The notes below the pieces were generated by a model. The model was not told the DNA's origin and searched no databases. It saw only the letters and a list, made by a program, of their open reading frames with translations. From NCBI RefSeq assembly GCF_036669915.1, contig NC_089318.1, forward strand, positions 22,123,558 to 22,187,557: a stretch of 64,000 bases of DNA. The letters run 5' to 3'. The stretch's first letter is position 1. Every line of letters starts with the position of its first letter. The position numbers and the translations under genes are program-made. Shown here piece after piece: positions 11,461 through 21,222 of this stretch. The DNA is from Pocillopora verrucosa (Eukaryota; Cnidaria; Anthozoa; Scleractinia; Pocilloporidae).

Positions 11461-14171
11461 ACAGGTTGAAAATGAGAATTTATTGTGAATTTTCCCTTCA
11501 CAACAAGGAAAGAACAAAATTCTTAGAATTTTATGACCATCGTTCATACAATTTAGATAAGCCCGGTTAGTTTAAGCTTCAGTTACACAAGTAAGAAATT
11601 ATTATCACCATCTTATCATTTTTCTTATTCTATTAACAAGGAATTATTTGTTATTGGCCAAGGAAAGGGATACTTGTTGCGAAACCAGTCAAGCTCGGAA
11701 AACTTGCTGAAATGAAATTAAAGTTTCCGAAGCGCTCTGCAAAATGTGTTTGATGGGACGTATCATACAAAAAGATATCCGCCTTGAAAGAGTTTTACAC
11801 TAGACAAAATTCTATTTTTAAAAAACCGGCGCTTCATCTTTTCGTGAAGTTGAATGCCAGTTGAGCCCGCGAGAACTGCTAAAATATTCCAATCGAGGGT
11901 TCAAGCCGCCATACTGAATTAATTTAAACGTTCAAAGCTTGGAGCGAGTAAAACGTGTACTGGAGAGTGTACTGGGTTAGAGTGAGTTCGACAAATCTTC
12001 TTCGATTGATCGATTTGTTAAAGGAAATCACATCTGAAACCATGTTTATACTGATAAATATTTCGCTTCTCCCAACAGATCATCTATTTTGAACCCCCCC
12101 CCCCCCCCACCCCGAAGAAAAATAGTATCGCATGCTTTGACTGCTACATAATCAACTTACAAGTAAAGATGAGAAAATAAACCTTTTCAAATAATCAATT
12201 GCGGATTGATTTATTGCTTGACTGATCGACATTTTCTTGTCCTTCAATTGTCATCGTCATCAGCGAAAAGAGCTTGCGTATCATTCAAAGCCAAAAAGGG
12301 AACTGAAAAACCTCACGAAAACCTCACGAAAACAAGAAAGCACAACTCAGACAGTCAGATTACTTAAAAGAGGAATTTATATAAGGAAAGGGTAAATTAA
12401 GGTCACGACCGAATTGATTTTTTGAAATACTATGCTGTGTATCTCAAACAACATGTTGTGAACGTTTTCAGGCTCAAATCGCATAAACAAAGAACGTCCA
12501 GCCCCAGCCCCTAAGTTGCACATTCTTATAATAAAATAAGAAAAACGAGTGTATACTGCTATGAAATAAAGTTCGGAAAACAATGGGTTCTTGAACTATT
12601 TGTGGCTCACATTAATAATAATAATAATAATAATTACTTTATTTAAGGAGGGTATAACACACAACAGTAATTCAACTGATGAACTAATGGTCCTCGATCT
12701 TAAAAGTACCGTAATAAGAATTAAAATGTATTCGAGGATTATAAAACTGGTCAATGGAGAATTATAAAACTAGATTATAAAACTGGTCATTGAGAATTGA
12801 ATAACCTTGGAATGGGTCAACTTGATTGATACAGGGGGAATGTTTGGAATGTAAGTAGCACCCTACGGGACGACTTTCTTTGTAAAAAAAATGCCGAGAC
12901 CACCATCACGATTTGTTTTCCTTGGATCAAATCAAACCAGTACAAAGTCAAAAAAGGATCAACTTCGGCAGCTATATTTAGGATACTCAAATAATTCCCC
13001 TTTTGTTTGCATTTGTACCAAGTAAGGTGAAGTTAGTTGTAGCATTAGTCCTACTCAGGCGACAAGTGAGGTACGTACGTGAATAGTAAAGAAAAATTTT
13101 GACGTAAATCACACCGTTTAGGCCAAAATACGTCTCAGTTATGCTATGATCCTCTTCATTGACTAAAGGAAGGTCTGGGGCTGAAAATGGGCTTCACAAA
13201 AATATTGTTATATAAACAGCCATGTTCAATGACCTTACGTTTGATGCCGGAAAAGTCATGCTGAAATCGGCCTTCTAAATAAGCTATTTTGATTTTGGTA
13301 CCAGTAGAGTGAACAACGGAGAAATAATAGTATACACGAATACCCATCCCTTCAGCTATTTTGCTAAATTGGCACTGCGTATACAAAAGTTCCTTGATGA
13401 TGCTTATTCGTAACTGCCCAATCCGAAATAAAATACGAAAAACACTTAAAAGGGGCGATGAGGTTGAAAATTGTTTAAGACATCTCAGCAGTTATTCAAT
13501 TACCTTCCAACTCTCAGTCTGTCCACCTTTTTAACTGTTTCATGGAGATTGTAACTTTACACTAAGAGTTCTGTCTTGCAGATTTTTGGGAGCTATTGAC
13601 ATCCAAAGAAATTATTTGGTGGCTTATTGATTCCAGATTGATTTGCATTGGTTTGCGTCGACCGGCCTCGAAGGTTGGTGACTTGCAGTTCATACTGGTT
13701 GATTTCGATCATCACTTCTAATCGGATTGCTCATTTCCCCTCGCAACACTTGACCCAACAAATCTCTGTTTACTGTCTTAGTAGAATCGAGTAATGAATC
13801 AGTGATGTTCCTCTGAGGGCCTCAATGCTTTCATGTCTTTGCACACGTGGTAAAAAACCACAGGCGGCATAAATTACATCCTGCTTCTGAGATCGCTATC
13901 GCCAGTAATCTAAGTACACAAATATCAAAGAACACCGGCCACGAGAGGGAATAATTTGTTTTTGATTACATAGAAATTGAGTATTAAGTATCTTGGCTAA
14001 TTAATTTCAAATGCAAGTTTAAGTGCCCGAAGCTCTTTCGTGAAAACCTCTAAATCTTAATAATCTCATTCTGTCATCGAGGCAAACTTTGTTTGCTTCA
14101 TTGTTTACTCTTTACAGACCGGACCTTAAGTCAAAGTTCAAGTTGGAGTTTTGCATTTGTGCGCTTTGGTC
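11461..14171. other. Intergenic region between MMP-B and MMP-C with simple repeats
   Basis: No gene recognised. It contains a poly-C run near 12092-12108, an (AAT)n microsatellite near 12612-12633, a short imperfect tandem repeat of ATAAAACTGGTCA-like units near 12740-12790, and a possible AATAAA about 715 bp after the MMP-B stop. No clear TATA box was seen just before MMP-C. Confidence 0.5.
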
Positions 14172-17100
14172 ATGAGTTTCAAGAAGTCGTCGATTCTTTC
14201 TATAGATCTGAGATCTCCATGGCATTTACTCACAGTTGGTTTGTTAATTAACTGTTGGTATAGTGAATGCACCTCAGCAGCGCCCCTTCCTTTCCCAGAC
14301 TCAAGCAAACCGTCAGTAGCAGTCGTTGATGCAGTGACACTTAAAGACGCCGAGGTATTGTGACTTTTTACGCGCTTGTTTTTCCAACTTCTGCATCGCA
14401 TATTCTTCACTGGGATCAAACCACTCTCTAAAATAATGACTGGGAATCAACACCAATAAATATAAAACTGTAAGCAAGACGCTTCATTTCTTCCCCCTCC
14501 CTCTCCGTCCCGCATAAGTATCGGTTGTCTTCTTTGTAGTTAATCTTACTAGCATGGAGTTTGTGCAGCGTTGTTATTTCAGTTACGTATAGGGGTGCTC
14601 CTGTTTCGGTGGGAGAGTATAACAAGATTTTTTGGTTTTACCAACTGAGTTTAAAGATTTACATTGGTCACCATAAAGAGTTTATAAAGCTAACGTTTCG
14701 AGCGTTAGCCCTTCGTCAGAACGAGTCCAGTTACAGCCGAGAAAAGGTACTTTCAAATACGAAGAAAGGTAAAAAGAAAAACTCTTTTGCACCTCTGAGA
14801 ACATTACCTTTATTCATTGTAAGAAAAAAACTTTAATGTTGAAACAAATCTTGCATTTTCATTGCTCTGATGGTAGGATATTTGGTCCATGCTAACTGAG
14901 AATTTCTTTCCTTGCCAAAAGGAATTTCCTTAACTGTGATAAATATTCAAATGTTTTCTTTAGTTTGGAGAACGATTTATCAAAATCTGTTGGCCTGTAG
15001 TATGCTTTACCATTTTGACAATGACTTGTTTGTTTTTCCAACGTCTGTATCATATATTCTTTTTGTTGTTTTGGGTAAGTTCTAATCGCCCATTGGGAAG
15101 GCAAGCAGACGCATCTGTTGCCAAGACGTTCATTGACATATCACCAAACGGAAGCTTCGCGAACTTTAATTCTTGGGTTGTTTCCGATTGGTATCTTACT
15201 AAGGCATCACAAAGCTTACTGGGGTAGCACACGCCAAACACAGTATACTCTGGGCATTTATTTAGAATTTCTGTAATGGAGAGGCAAGCATCGCAACTAT
15301 TTTGGTAAACCTCCCCAGGACTCATTTGCCACCATGCTATCAGTTAAAAATTTCGGGAATCGATCTCCAACCGAAGTTGGCTAGTAAAAAAATGATTTTC
15401 GAACATGTGTTGCGGACATACCAACCAATTTATAAATTTCCGTCCTCACATAATGCTAAGAGTTTAATGAAGCATTCTCTATCTGGCCTAAGACTGACCT
15501 CATTATTAATTTTTATTATGTTATAATGACATGAACGTTCATTCAAATTTCGAGGTGTTTGTTCATCTTCTGCCTCCAAAAACATACTGGAGTAAGTAAC
15601 TTAAGACGACTTTGGCCTTTGAAAGAAAAACATTGTTTTTCGTGCAAATATCACTTGATTTCGGTATCCTTTCATCGATCTCGAGTAGAAATGCCAGTAC
15701 AGCTCTACCAAGTTCAGTTCTACGGCTAAAACACTTCCTAGATGGGCTGTGAGGGCTTACTCTTCATGATCAAAAGGCAGTCTCCTTACAGATGTTGCAG
15801 ATGAAGAAGGATGATGACCATACCATCACTCAAACTTTGGTTGAATTACTTTGTTATTTTCGCAACAGCCATCTCAGAGAGGGAAGACGTAAATCCACCA
15901 AAAATATGTTTCAAGCTTAACAACTTGCTGCCGACTATTGCCTCGTTATCCTACATAACACTTTACCTCTATCATGATCCTTCATTTGCTTGCTCTTGAT
16001 TTTCTAATGGCCAGATTCATAGAAATTTCCTCGGTCTTTCCTCTAATGCTTTTATGTCCATGAATCCAAATATGTCTCAGTATATTACTAAGTGAAAGTT
16101 GAAATTCCTTTGTCAGGAATGGATAAAAAAATACAAGATATTATCTGGGGTAAGACCGAGTGCGCCAACTCCTGGACTCGAAAAAGAAATTGCTTTAGTT
16201 CAGCGCATGGCTGGAATAAATGTCACTGGAGAGTTGGACTTTGAGACCAAAAAGTTGTTCGTGATTCCTAGATGTGGAAACACAGGGGAAGCAAATGAGT
16301 TATCCCTCTATGGTGAAGCAAGACAAAGAAGGAGAAAACGTGATTCTATCGACGACTACCTTGCTGGAGCATGTGAGAAACTAAATGTGAGTGAAAATGA
16401 GAAATGAGAAATGTGTGAAAACGCAAATATAGTTCGTAAAGCCGACACTCATGTATAAACAGACATTCTTAATGATAATTTGACTTGCTTAGGGTAGACC
16501 ACTATCGCCCAATTGATAGGTTGGCAAGATAAGTGGATTTTGTGTGACAGAGCCAAATTTAAGAGGATCTGGTCAGCTTAAGAGATTTAGTGACGGAAAT
16601 AGGTATACACGAACAAAATGAAAAAATACCCTGTGTCACGCTTTGCTCAGTGGAGACGGGCGAAAAACGCACACGCAGAGGTTAAGCATCCAAGCCCAGT
16701 TAAAAGGTGCAATTGTTTGTGAACAGTTTTCATTTGCACTGGTTGAACGTAATCGGTGACTGAATTGGTTATGCTTCACTTCGCACTGTTAGGAGTGTAG
16801 AAAAGGTGAAAGGAAGGATCGCAGTTTTGTTGTCCGTTGTGATGTGTACTTCAATAATAAAACAAAATTTGCTCTTTCCGTAGAACTACATTATCAAGGA
16901 ACCCTCAAATCACTTTTCTGGAGATGCTCTAGAAAGTATAATTGCTAGGCAGATTAAAATTTGGGAAAAAAGGATTCCTGGTGTAGCAAAGTGCCGTAAT
17001 CGGCGCTCGAGAAACGCAGAGAAGAGAGGGGAAATAGAGATAAGCTTTGTACAACCCAACAGCAGTGATCAATATCCGTTTGATGGAAAAGGAGGAACAT

Positions 17101-20100
17101 TTGGAGAGGTTTTTTTTTCAAATGATAGCAAAAGTAAGTTAAACACTTAGTGTTTAAACAAACTCTGATTTGTTGTTCATGTCTCATGGAACAAATAAGA
17201 TTGAAGACAGGATCAGATCTTCCAAGTTACCCGTATTAATAGCTGGTAGGATGCGCTTGCCTTGCGATTCTAATTCAGTAACCAGTCACTATACCAGCCG
17301 TCGCTCCAATCCTCTTCGCCTCAATGGTAAAGCATACGAGACATGAATAAGAAAGTCGTGCGTTTTTTACTTTAACAGGCTTACTTTGCAAATTAATTTA
17401 CGCGCATGTGCAAAGAATTTTCTTTATCTGTCCTTAATTTTTTGAGTTAAGGTATATTTTGATGACAGCGAACCTTTCACCACAAATACAAGCAGTGGCA
17501 TGAACTTGGACTGGGTGGCTCTACATGAACTTGGCCACACCTTAGGTCTGAAACATTCCAACGTACGTTACTCCGTCATGTATCCCTGGTACCAAGGTTA
17601 CTTTCCGAACCTCGAGCTTAGCCAGAGCGATATCGATCAGTTGCAAGCCCTGTTTGGTAAGTAGTAAACTGAATATTCAGGAAGAGTTTATCTCAGTTGA
17701 GGATGGAGGGCTCCCCCAATTAAGTGCAGTGAAACTACATCGAAATTAATCATATATCCACGAGTCAAAACAAAAGGAAAAATACTTGAATAAGGATACG
17801 CATAAAAATGCGACTGATTTTAGTTTTGCTTTGATTGGTTGAGAAAATGGCGATAAATTCTCTGACCAATAACTAACGGTGCATACTGAGTCAAAGTTAA
17901 TGCAATCAAATAAAAAGGTTAAGTTCCTAAAGAAACTGGGGTGCTGCGTCGGTGGGAGAGTATAACAGGGTAATTTCATTTTACAAACTGAGTTGATAAC
18001 GTAAATTGGCCACCAAAGAGTAAAGAGTAAAGAGTAAAGATTTTCAAAGCTGATATCAGGCTAACACTCGAAACTTCAGCTTGTAAACTCTTTACGGTAG
18101 CCAGTTTACGTTATCAACTCCGTTGATAGTACTTAATTACCCTAATGCACTCTAATTTTACGTTCTACTTTCGACTAAAAAATTGGTTTAACCTTTAAAT
18201 CCCTAAGAGTGACTGGCATCTAGTTTCTCCTAATACTATTATCCCTGAATCAAGTATTAATATTATGAGAATATAGGAAACGATCTTAAGAGGTTCTTGA
18301 TTGCAAACAAATTCTCCCTGTCAGTAACTTAGGAAATGTATGTAGCACAGTGTAGAGAATATGCATTCTTATGCTGGAGTGTAAAGGGTTATAAGCGGAG
18401 TAAGTTTCGTGTGCATTTTGGTCTTTGCGCGGTCTACATTAGGAAAATTAGTCACCTCAGCGTCGGTGAAAGTGGTGGAAATGAAAAAGGCCCTTTCTTT
18501 TCACCTCAACTTCGGTGAATAACTGTAAAAGATTCTTAAGACTTTACCAATAAAGATTCATGTATGATCGTTATTTCAACATTCAGGCAAACCAAGTCCG
18601 ACATCAAGACCACCTGCAAGGACCAAAGCTTTAGCATTTACCGAAGTGACAACAAGTAAAGCCAGCGCAGCATTAATCACGGATAAGATTACTCACGCAG
18701 TAACTACCGCGGCAGAAACGGAGGATACGACACTAACAGTCACAGAAACACCTTCATCTTCTCCCTTTGTGGGGGATATCTGTAACATGCATAGGTTTGA
18801 CTCTTTTATGATGGGCGCAGATGGCAAGACGTACGTGTTTAGTGGAGATTATTTCTGGGTACTGTCAGCTTCTCTCAGTGTCGAAGATGGCCCGCTAAAG
18901 GTAACAAGTAAATGGAAAGAACTTGAAACACCCATCAACAGCGCCTATACCAATCGAGACGGAAGGGTGGTATTTTTCAAAGGAGGCATGTAAGTAATAC
19001 GATGAAACATATTCCTTTGAAAGAAACTATGCGCATTAAAGATCGGGGTTGGGTAAAAATGAAGAAAGATATTCAGTTAAAACTTGTCACCTTGCATCGA
19101 CGTGCATGGAACTACACAGCATTACATTCTCCACTGTACTCCTTGATCATGACAACTTTGATTTTATTGTTGTCTTACTGCACAGATACTGGAAATATTA
19201 CGGTGACATACTCGAAGAAGGTCCTGGTGACATCCGTCAAATTGGTCTGCCATCGTCACTGAGTGATCCTGATGCGGCGTTTGTTTGGGGAGGCAATAAA
19301 AAGACGTATTTCTTCAAAGGGAATAACTACTGGCGATATAACGAGTTCAACAAAGCTGTGGATAAAAATTATCCAAAGTCTATAATTGCTTGGGGTAAGA
19401 GAAAATCACAAGACTTGAATTGGTCCTTATTGTTTGATTTCTTGTCTGTTTCCTTTTCTCGACGGATTGGGAAACACTGCGACCTGAGTTTATGAAGGAC
19501 GCAATATATATTAAAGTTCACACGGCAACCAGGTGGACAATCAGACATAGTTTGAAGCTACACTGGTTTGCAGATATAATGAATGTAACCGAAGAAGTTA
19601 CAATTCATAGACCCAACGTTTCGACACTCCTGTCTAGTGCCTTCATCAGGGGTGATCTAAACGCTGCAACAAGAGGTCCTTTTATATGATAACTAATTAG
19701 CGGCCTTTTTTCTGACGAGGTGTAAATAGGCGTCAGGAAGCAGACCGCCATCGTCACGATTTAAAGGAGCGTGGGCGGAGTTAATGTGCCAAGCCTCCAA
19801 ACAAAGGCGCTGGTGGTAACGCCGATTAGTAGTGATAATTTTAGAATTATCCCACCCAATTGTATGGTTGGTTAGGCAAGTATGCTCCGATAAAGCTGAA
19901 TTTTCCTTTTTGCAAAGAAAAACCGCTTTTTGGTGCTCTTTTAACCGTGTACCAAACTGGCGTTTGGTCTGTCCGATGTATTCGTTATCACAGTCATTGC
20001 AAGGAATAGAATAAATGGCGTCGGTTCGTTGTTCTTTCGTGACAGGATCCTTAGGTTTGGCGAAAATATGCCCCAAAGTCTGAAAAGGTTTTTGAGCAAC

Positions 20101-21222
20101 TTTAACGTTGTGGCTATTCAAAATTCTCTTGATGGGTTCAGTAACACCCTGTATGTAAGGAATAACAGCAAAACCAGTCGCTGGTTCCCTTTCATCAAGA
20201 GCGTTACTATTTGTAACTGGTTTTTGGCAGTTACGGAGAAAAGTTTTTGTATAGCCATTTGCCTTTAGGACATTGGAAACATATTTCCTCTCCTCAGCCT
20301 TCGAATCGAGTGATGATGGTAGACAATCAGCCCTCCTAAGTAAAGTTTTGGCTACAGACTTTTTACTAATCGGCGTTACCACCAGCGCCTTTGTTTGGAG
20401 GCTTGGCACATTAACTCCGCCCACGCTCCTTTAAATCGTGACGATGGCGGTCTGCTTCCTGACGCCTATTTACACCTCGTCAGAAAAAAGGCCGCTAATT
20501 AGTTATCATATAAAAGGACCTCTTGTTGCAGCGTTTAGATCACCCCTGATGAAGGCACTAGACAGGAGTGTCGAAACGTTGGGTCTATGAATTGTAACTT
20601 CTTCGGTTACATTCATTATATCTGCAAACCAGTGTAGCTTCAAACTATGTCTGACGCAATATATGTTCACAGTTTTTCAAAATTTTTTGCGATGTTAGAC
20701 TCGGCGCTTTCGATAGTGCATGTCGAAACAGAACAAGGGCCACTTGTCATATCCGAACCTGATAACTTTGAACCTAGCTAATTGCCTTGTAAGGTTTTCC
20801 GCAGTGGTAGCATGTGGGAGCTCGATAACTGAAGGGTGTGGTGTTCTGCCGTCCCACGCTAGTCACATAAACGAATAACAACTTTCTTTATTCGACGACC
20901 AAGTTCAGAATTTACAATCTTCTCAATTTTGTCCAATTCTCTCAAGTTTCAAACCATCAATTATGGTTTGGATACCGTTTATGGACAAAGGTAGAAGGCT
21001 ACCGTGCAATGGGTTTTCATTTATTTAATCTGTGTTTAACATGACGTTTAAGGTTTGCCACACAACATGGACTCTGTCATGACCTGGAATGGGAATGAGA
21101 GGACATATTTCTTCAAAGATGACGAGTATTGGAGGCTTGATGATGGTTGGCTTGAGTTGGAAAGAGGATATCCTCGCAGCATTACCCCAGTTTGGATGAA
21201 ATGTGAAACGGGGTCGCCATAG
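14172..21222 (+). CDS. MMP-C: secreted matrix metalloproteinase lacking most structural-zinc ligands
   Basis: Exons 14172-14354, 16117-16386, 16884-17133, 17447-17656, 18587-18989, 19186-19394 and 21053-21222 have the same phases as MMP-B, giving 564 aa. The start at 14172 aligns with MMP-B; an in-frame ATG at 14151 exists. A signal peptide ends near TSAAP. The cysteine switch is PRCGNTGE (Cys114) and a furin site RQRRRKR lies at 130-136. The catalytic motif HELGHTLGLKH (261-271) and Met-turn VMYP are intact. Compared with MMP-B, structural-zinc ligands are Ser211 for His, Glu226 for His and Tyr238 for His; only Asp213 remains. An extra Cys and basic stretch (AKCRNRRSRNAEKR) precede this region. 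The hemopexin domain runs from Cys370 to Cys559. Probably a secreted protease with altered stability. Intron 6 holds a Penelope-like element, and a possible AATAAA lies at 21480-21485. Confidence 0.92.
14605..14720 (-). mobile_element. Penelope-type end fragment with hammerhead-like core, in MMP-C intron 1
   Basis: Read on the minus strand, 14713-14719 is CTGACGA and 14696-14699 is GAAA. Between them is a short helix (GGGC with GCTC, loop TAAC), which is the layout of a hammerhead ribozyme core. Hammerhead motifs are known in Penelope-like retroelements. The flank GTGGGAGAGTATAACA-like recurs at about 17953. No coding part is attached, and no helix I was found, so activity is doubtful. Confidence 0.45.
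17945..18150. mobile_element. Inverted pair of Penelope-type end fragments, between MMP-C exons 4 and 5
   Basis: The left part (about 17953-18017) and right part (about 18084-18150) are imperfect inverted copies. For example, ACTGAGTTGATAACGTAAAT on the left faces GTTTACGTTATCAACTCCGT on the right. The left part matches the flank of the fragment at 14.6 kb. A degenerate hammerhead-like core (CTGATAT ... GAAA, 18050-18073) and a 7-bp AGAGTAA repeat (about 18015-18039) lie between the arms. Short and non-coding. Confidence 0.45.
19542..19831 (-). repeat. Left inverted arm of the Penelope-like element
   Basis: Pairs with 20364-20653. The arms begin and end at matching bases with no net length difference. 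This arm contains the C-terminal end of the GIY-YIG frame and a hammerhead-like core. Confidence 0.85.
19615..19649 (-). ncRNA. Hammerhead-ribozyme-like core in the left Penelope arm
   Basis: Mirror copy of the core at 20546-20576. On the minus strand, 19643-19649 is CTGATGA and 19619-19622 is GAAA, with the same helix II. A transcript across both arms could also fold the arms onto each other, which would compete with ribozyme folding. Confidence 0.5.
19693..20424 (-). CDS. Penelope-like element protein fragment: RT C-terminus plus GIY-YIG endonuclease
   Basis: An open frame of 243 codons. From about residue 21 it reads KKSVAKTLLRRADCLPS and then EERKYVSNVLKANGY, typical of the end of Penelope reverse transcriptases. 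The endonuclease follows with AIYSIPCNDCDNEYIGQT, then R and KEHQ, matching the GIY-YIG core with its Cys pair. It ends in NRDDGGLLPDAYLHL, a usual Penelope tail. The reverse transcriptase palm is missing, so this copy cannot move by itself. The first 20 residues come from the inverted arm. The function in full elements is target nicking and reverse transcription. Confidence 0.75.
   Translation of the reverse strand: MGGVNVPSLQTKALVVTPISKKSVAKTLLRRADCLPSSLDSKAEERKYVSNVLKANGYTKTFLRNCQKPVTNSNALDEREPATGFAVIPYIQGVTEPIKRILNSHNVKVAQKPFQTLGHIFAKPKDPVTKEQRTDAIYSIPCNDCDNEYIGQTKRQFGTRLKEHQKAVFLCKKENSALSEHTCLTNHTIGWDNSKIITTNRRYHQRLCLEAWHINSAHAPLNRDDGGLLPDAYLHLVRKKAAN
20364..20653 (+). repeat. Right inverted arm of the Penelope-like element
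   Basis: Reverse complement of 19542-19831. It carries the second hammerhead-like core on the + strand. The first 20 or so codons of the minus-strand open frame run through this arm antisense to the element's own end, so they are not authentic protein. Confidence 0.85.
20546..20584 (+). ncRNA. Hammerhead-ribozyme-like core in the right Penelope arm
   Basis: CTGATGA (20546-20552) is followed by a 6-bp helix II (GGCACT with AGTGTC, one G-U pair), then GAAA (20573-20576) and ACGTTGGGTC, which allows a 2-bp helix III and a GTC cleavage triplet. This is the hammerhead layout described for Penelope-like elements. I could not find a convincing helix I, so self-cleavage is not established. Confidence 0.5.

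Larger units (their letters stand above)
19498..20664 (-). mobile_element. Penelope-like retroelement, 5'-truncated with 290-bp inverted arms, in MMP-C intron 6
   Basis: Arms 19542-19831 and 20364-20653 are reverse complements of equal length (290 bp) around a 532-bp centre. The minus-strand frame in the centre encodes the end of a Penelope reverse transcriptase and a GIY-YIG endonuclease. The sequence GACGCAATATAT occurs just outside both ends (about 19498-19509 and 20653-20664) and fits a target-site duplication. The right arm is an inverted copy of the element's 3' end, an arrangement known for Penelope-like elements. The insertion is intronic and leaves the MMP-C splice sites untouched. 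Confidence 0.75.

Noticed and set aside
15050-15325. Minus-strand frame of 91 codons in MMP-C intron 1, rich in Cys
   Set aside because: No domain recognised, no splice partners found, and no repeat copy in the window to compare. Left as unsupported.
17450-17453. Splice acceptor of MMP-C exon 4 at 17450-17451
   Set aside because: It puts the exon in the wrong phase. The AG at 17445-17446, after a good pyrimidine tract, restores the frame into YFDDSEPF.
20546-20584. Calling the Penelope cores active ribozymes
   Set aside because: Helix II and the core are present, but I could not pair a helix I on paper; only a ribozyme-like core is claimed.
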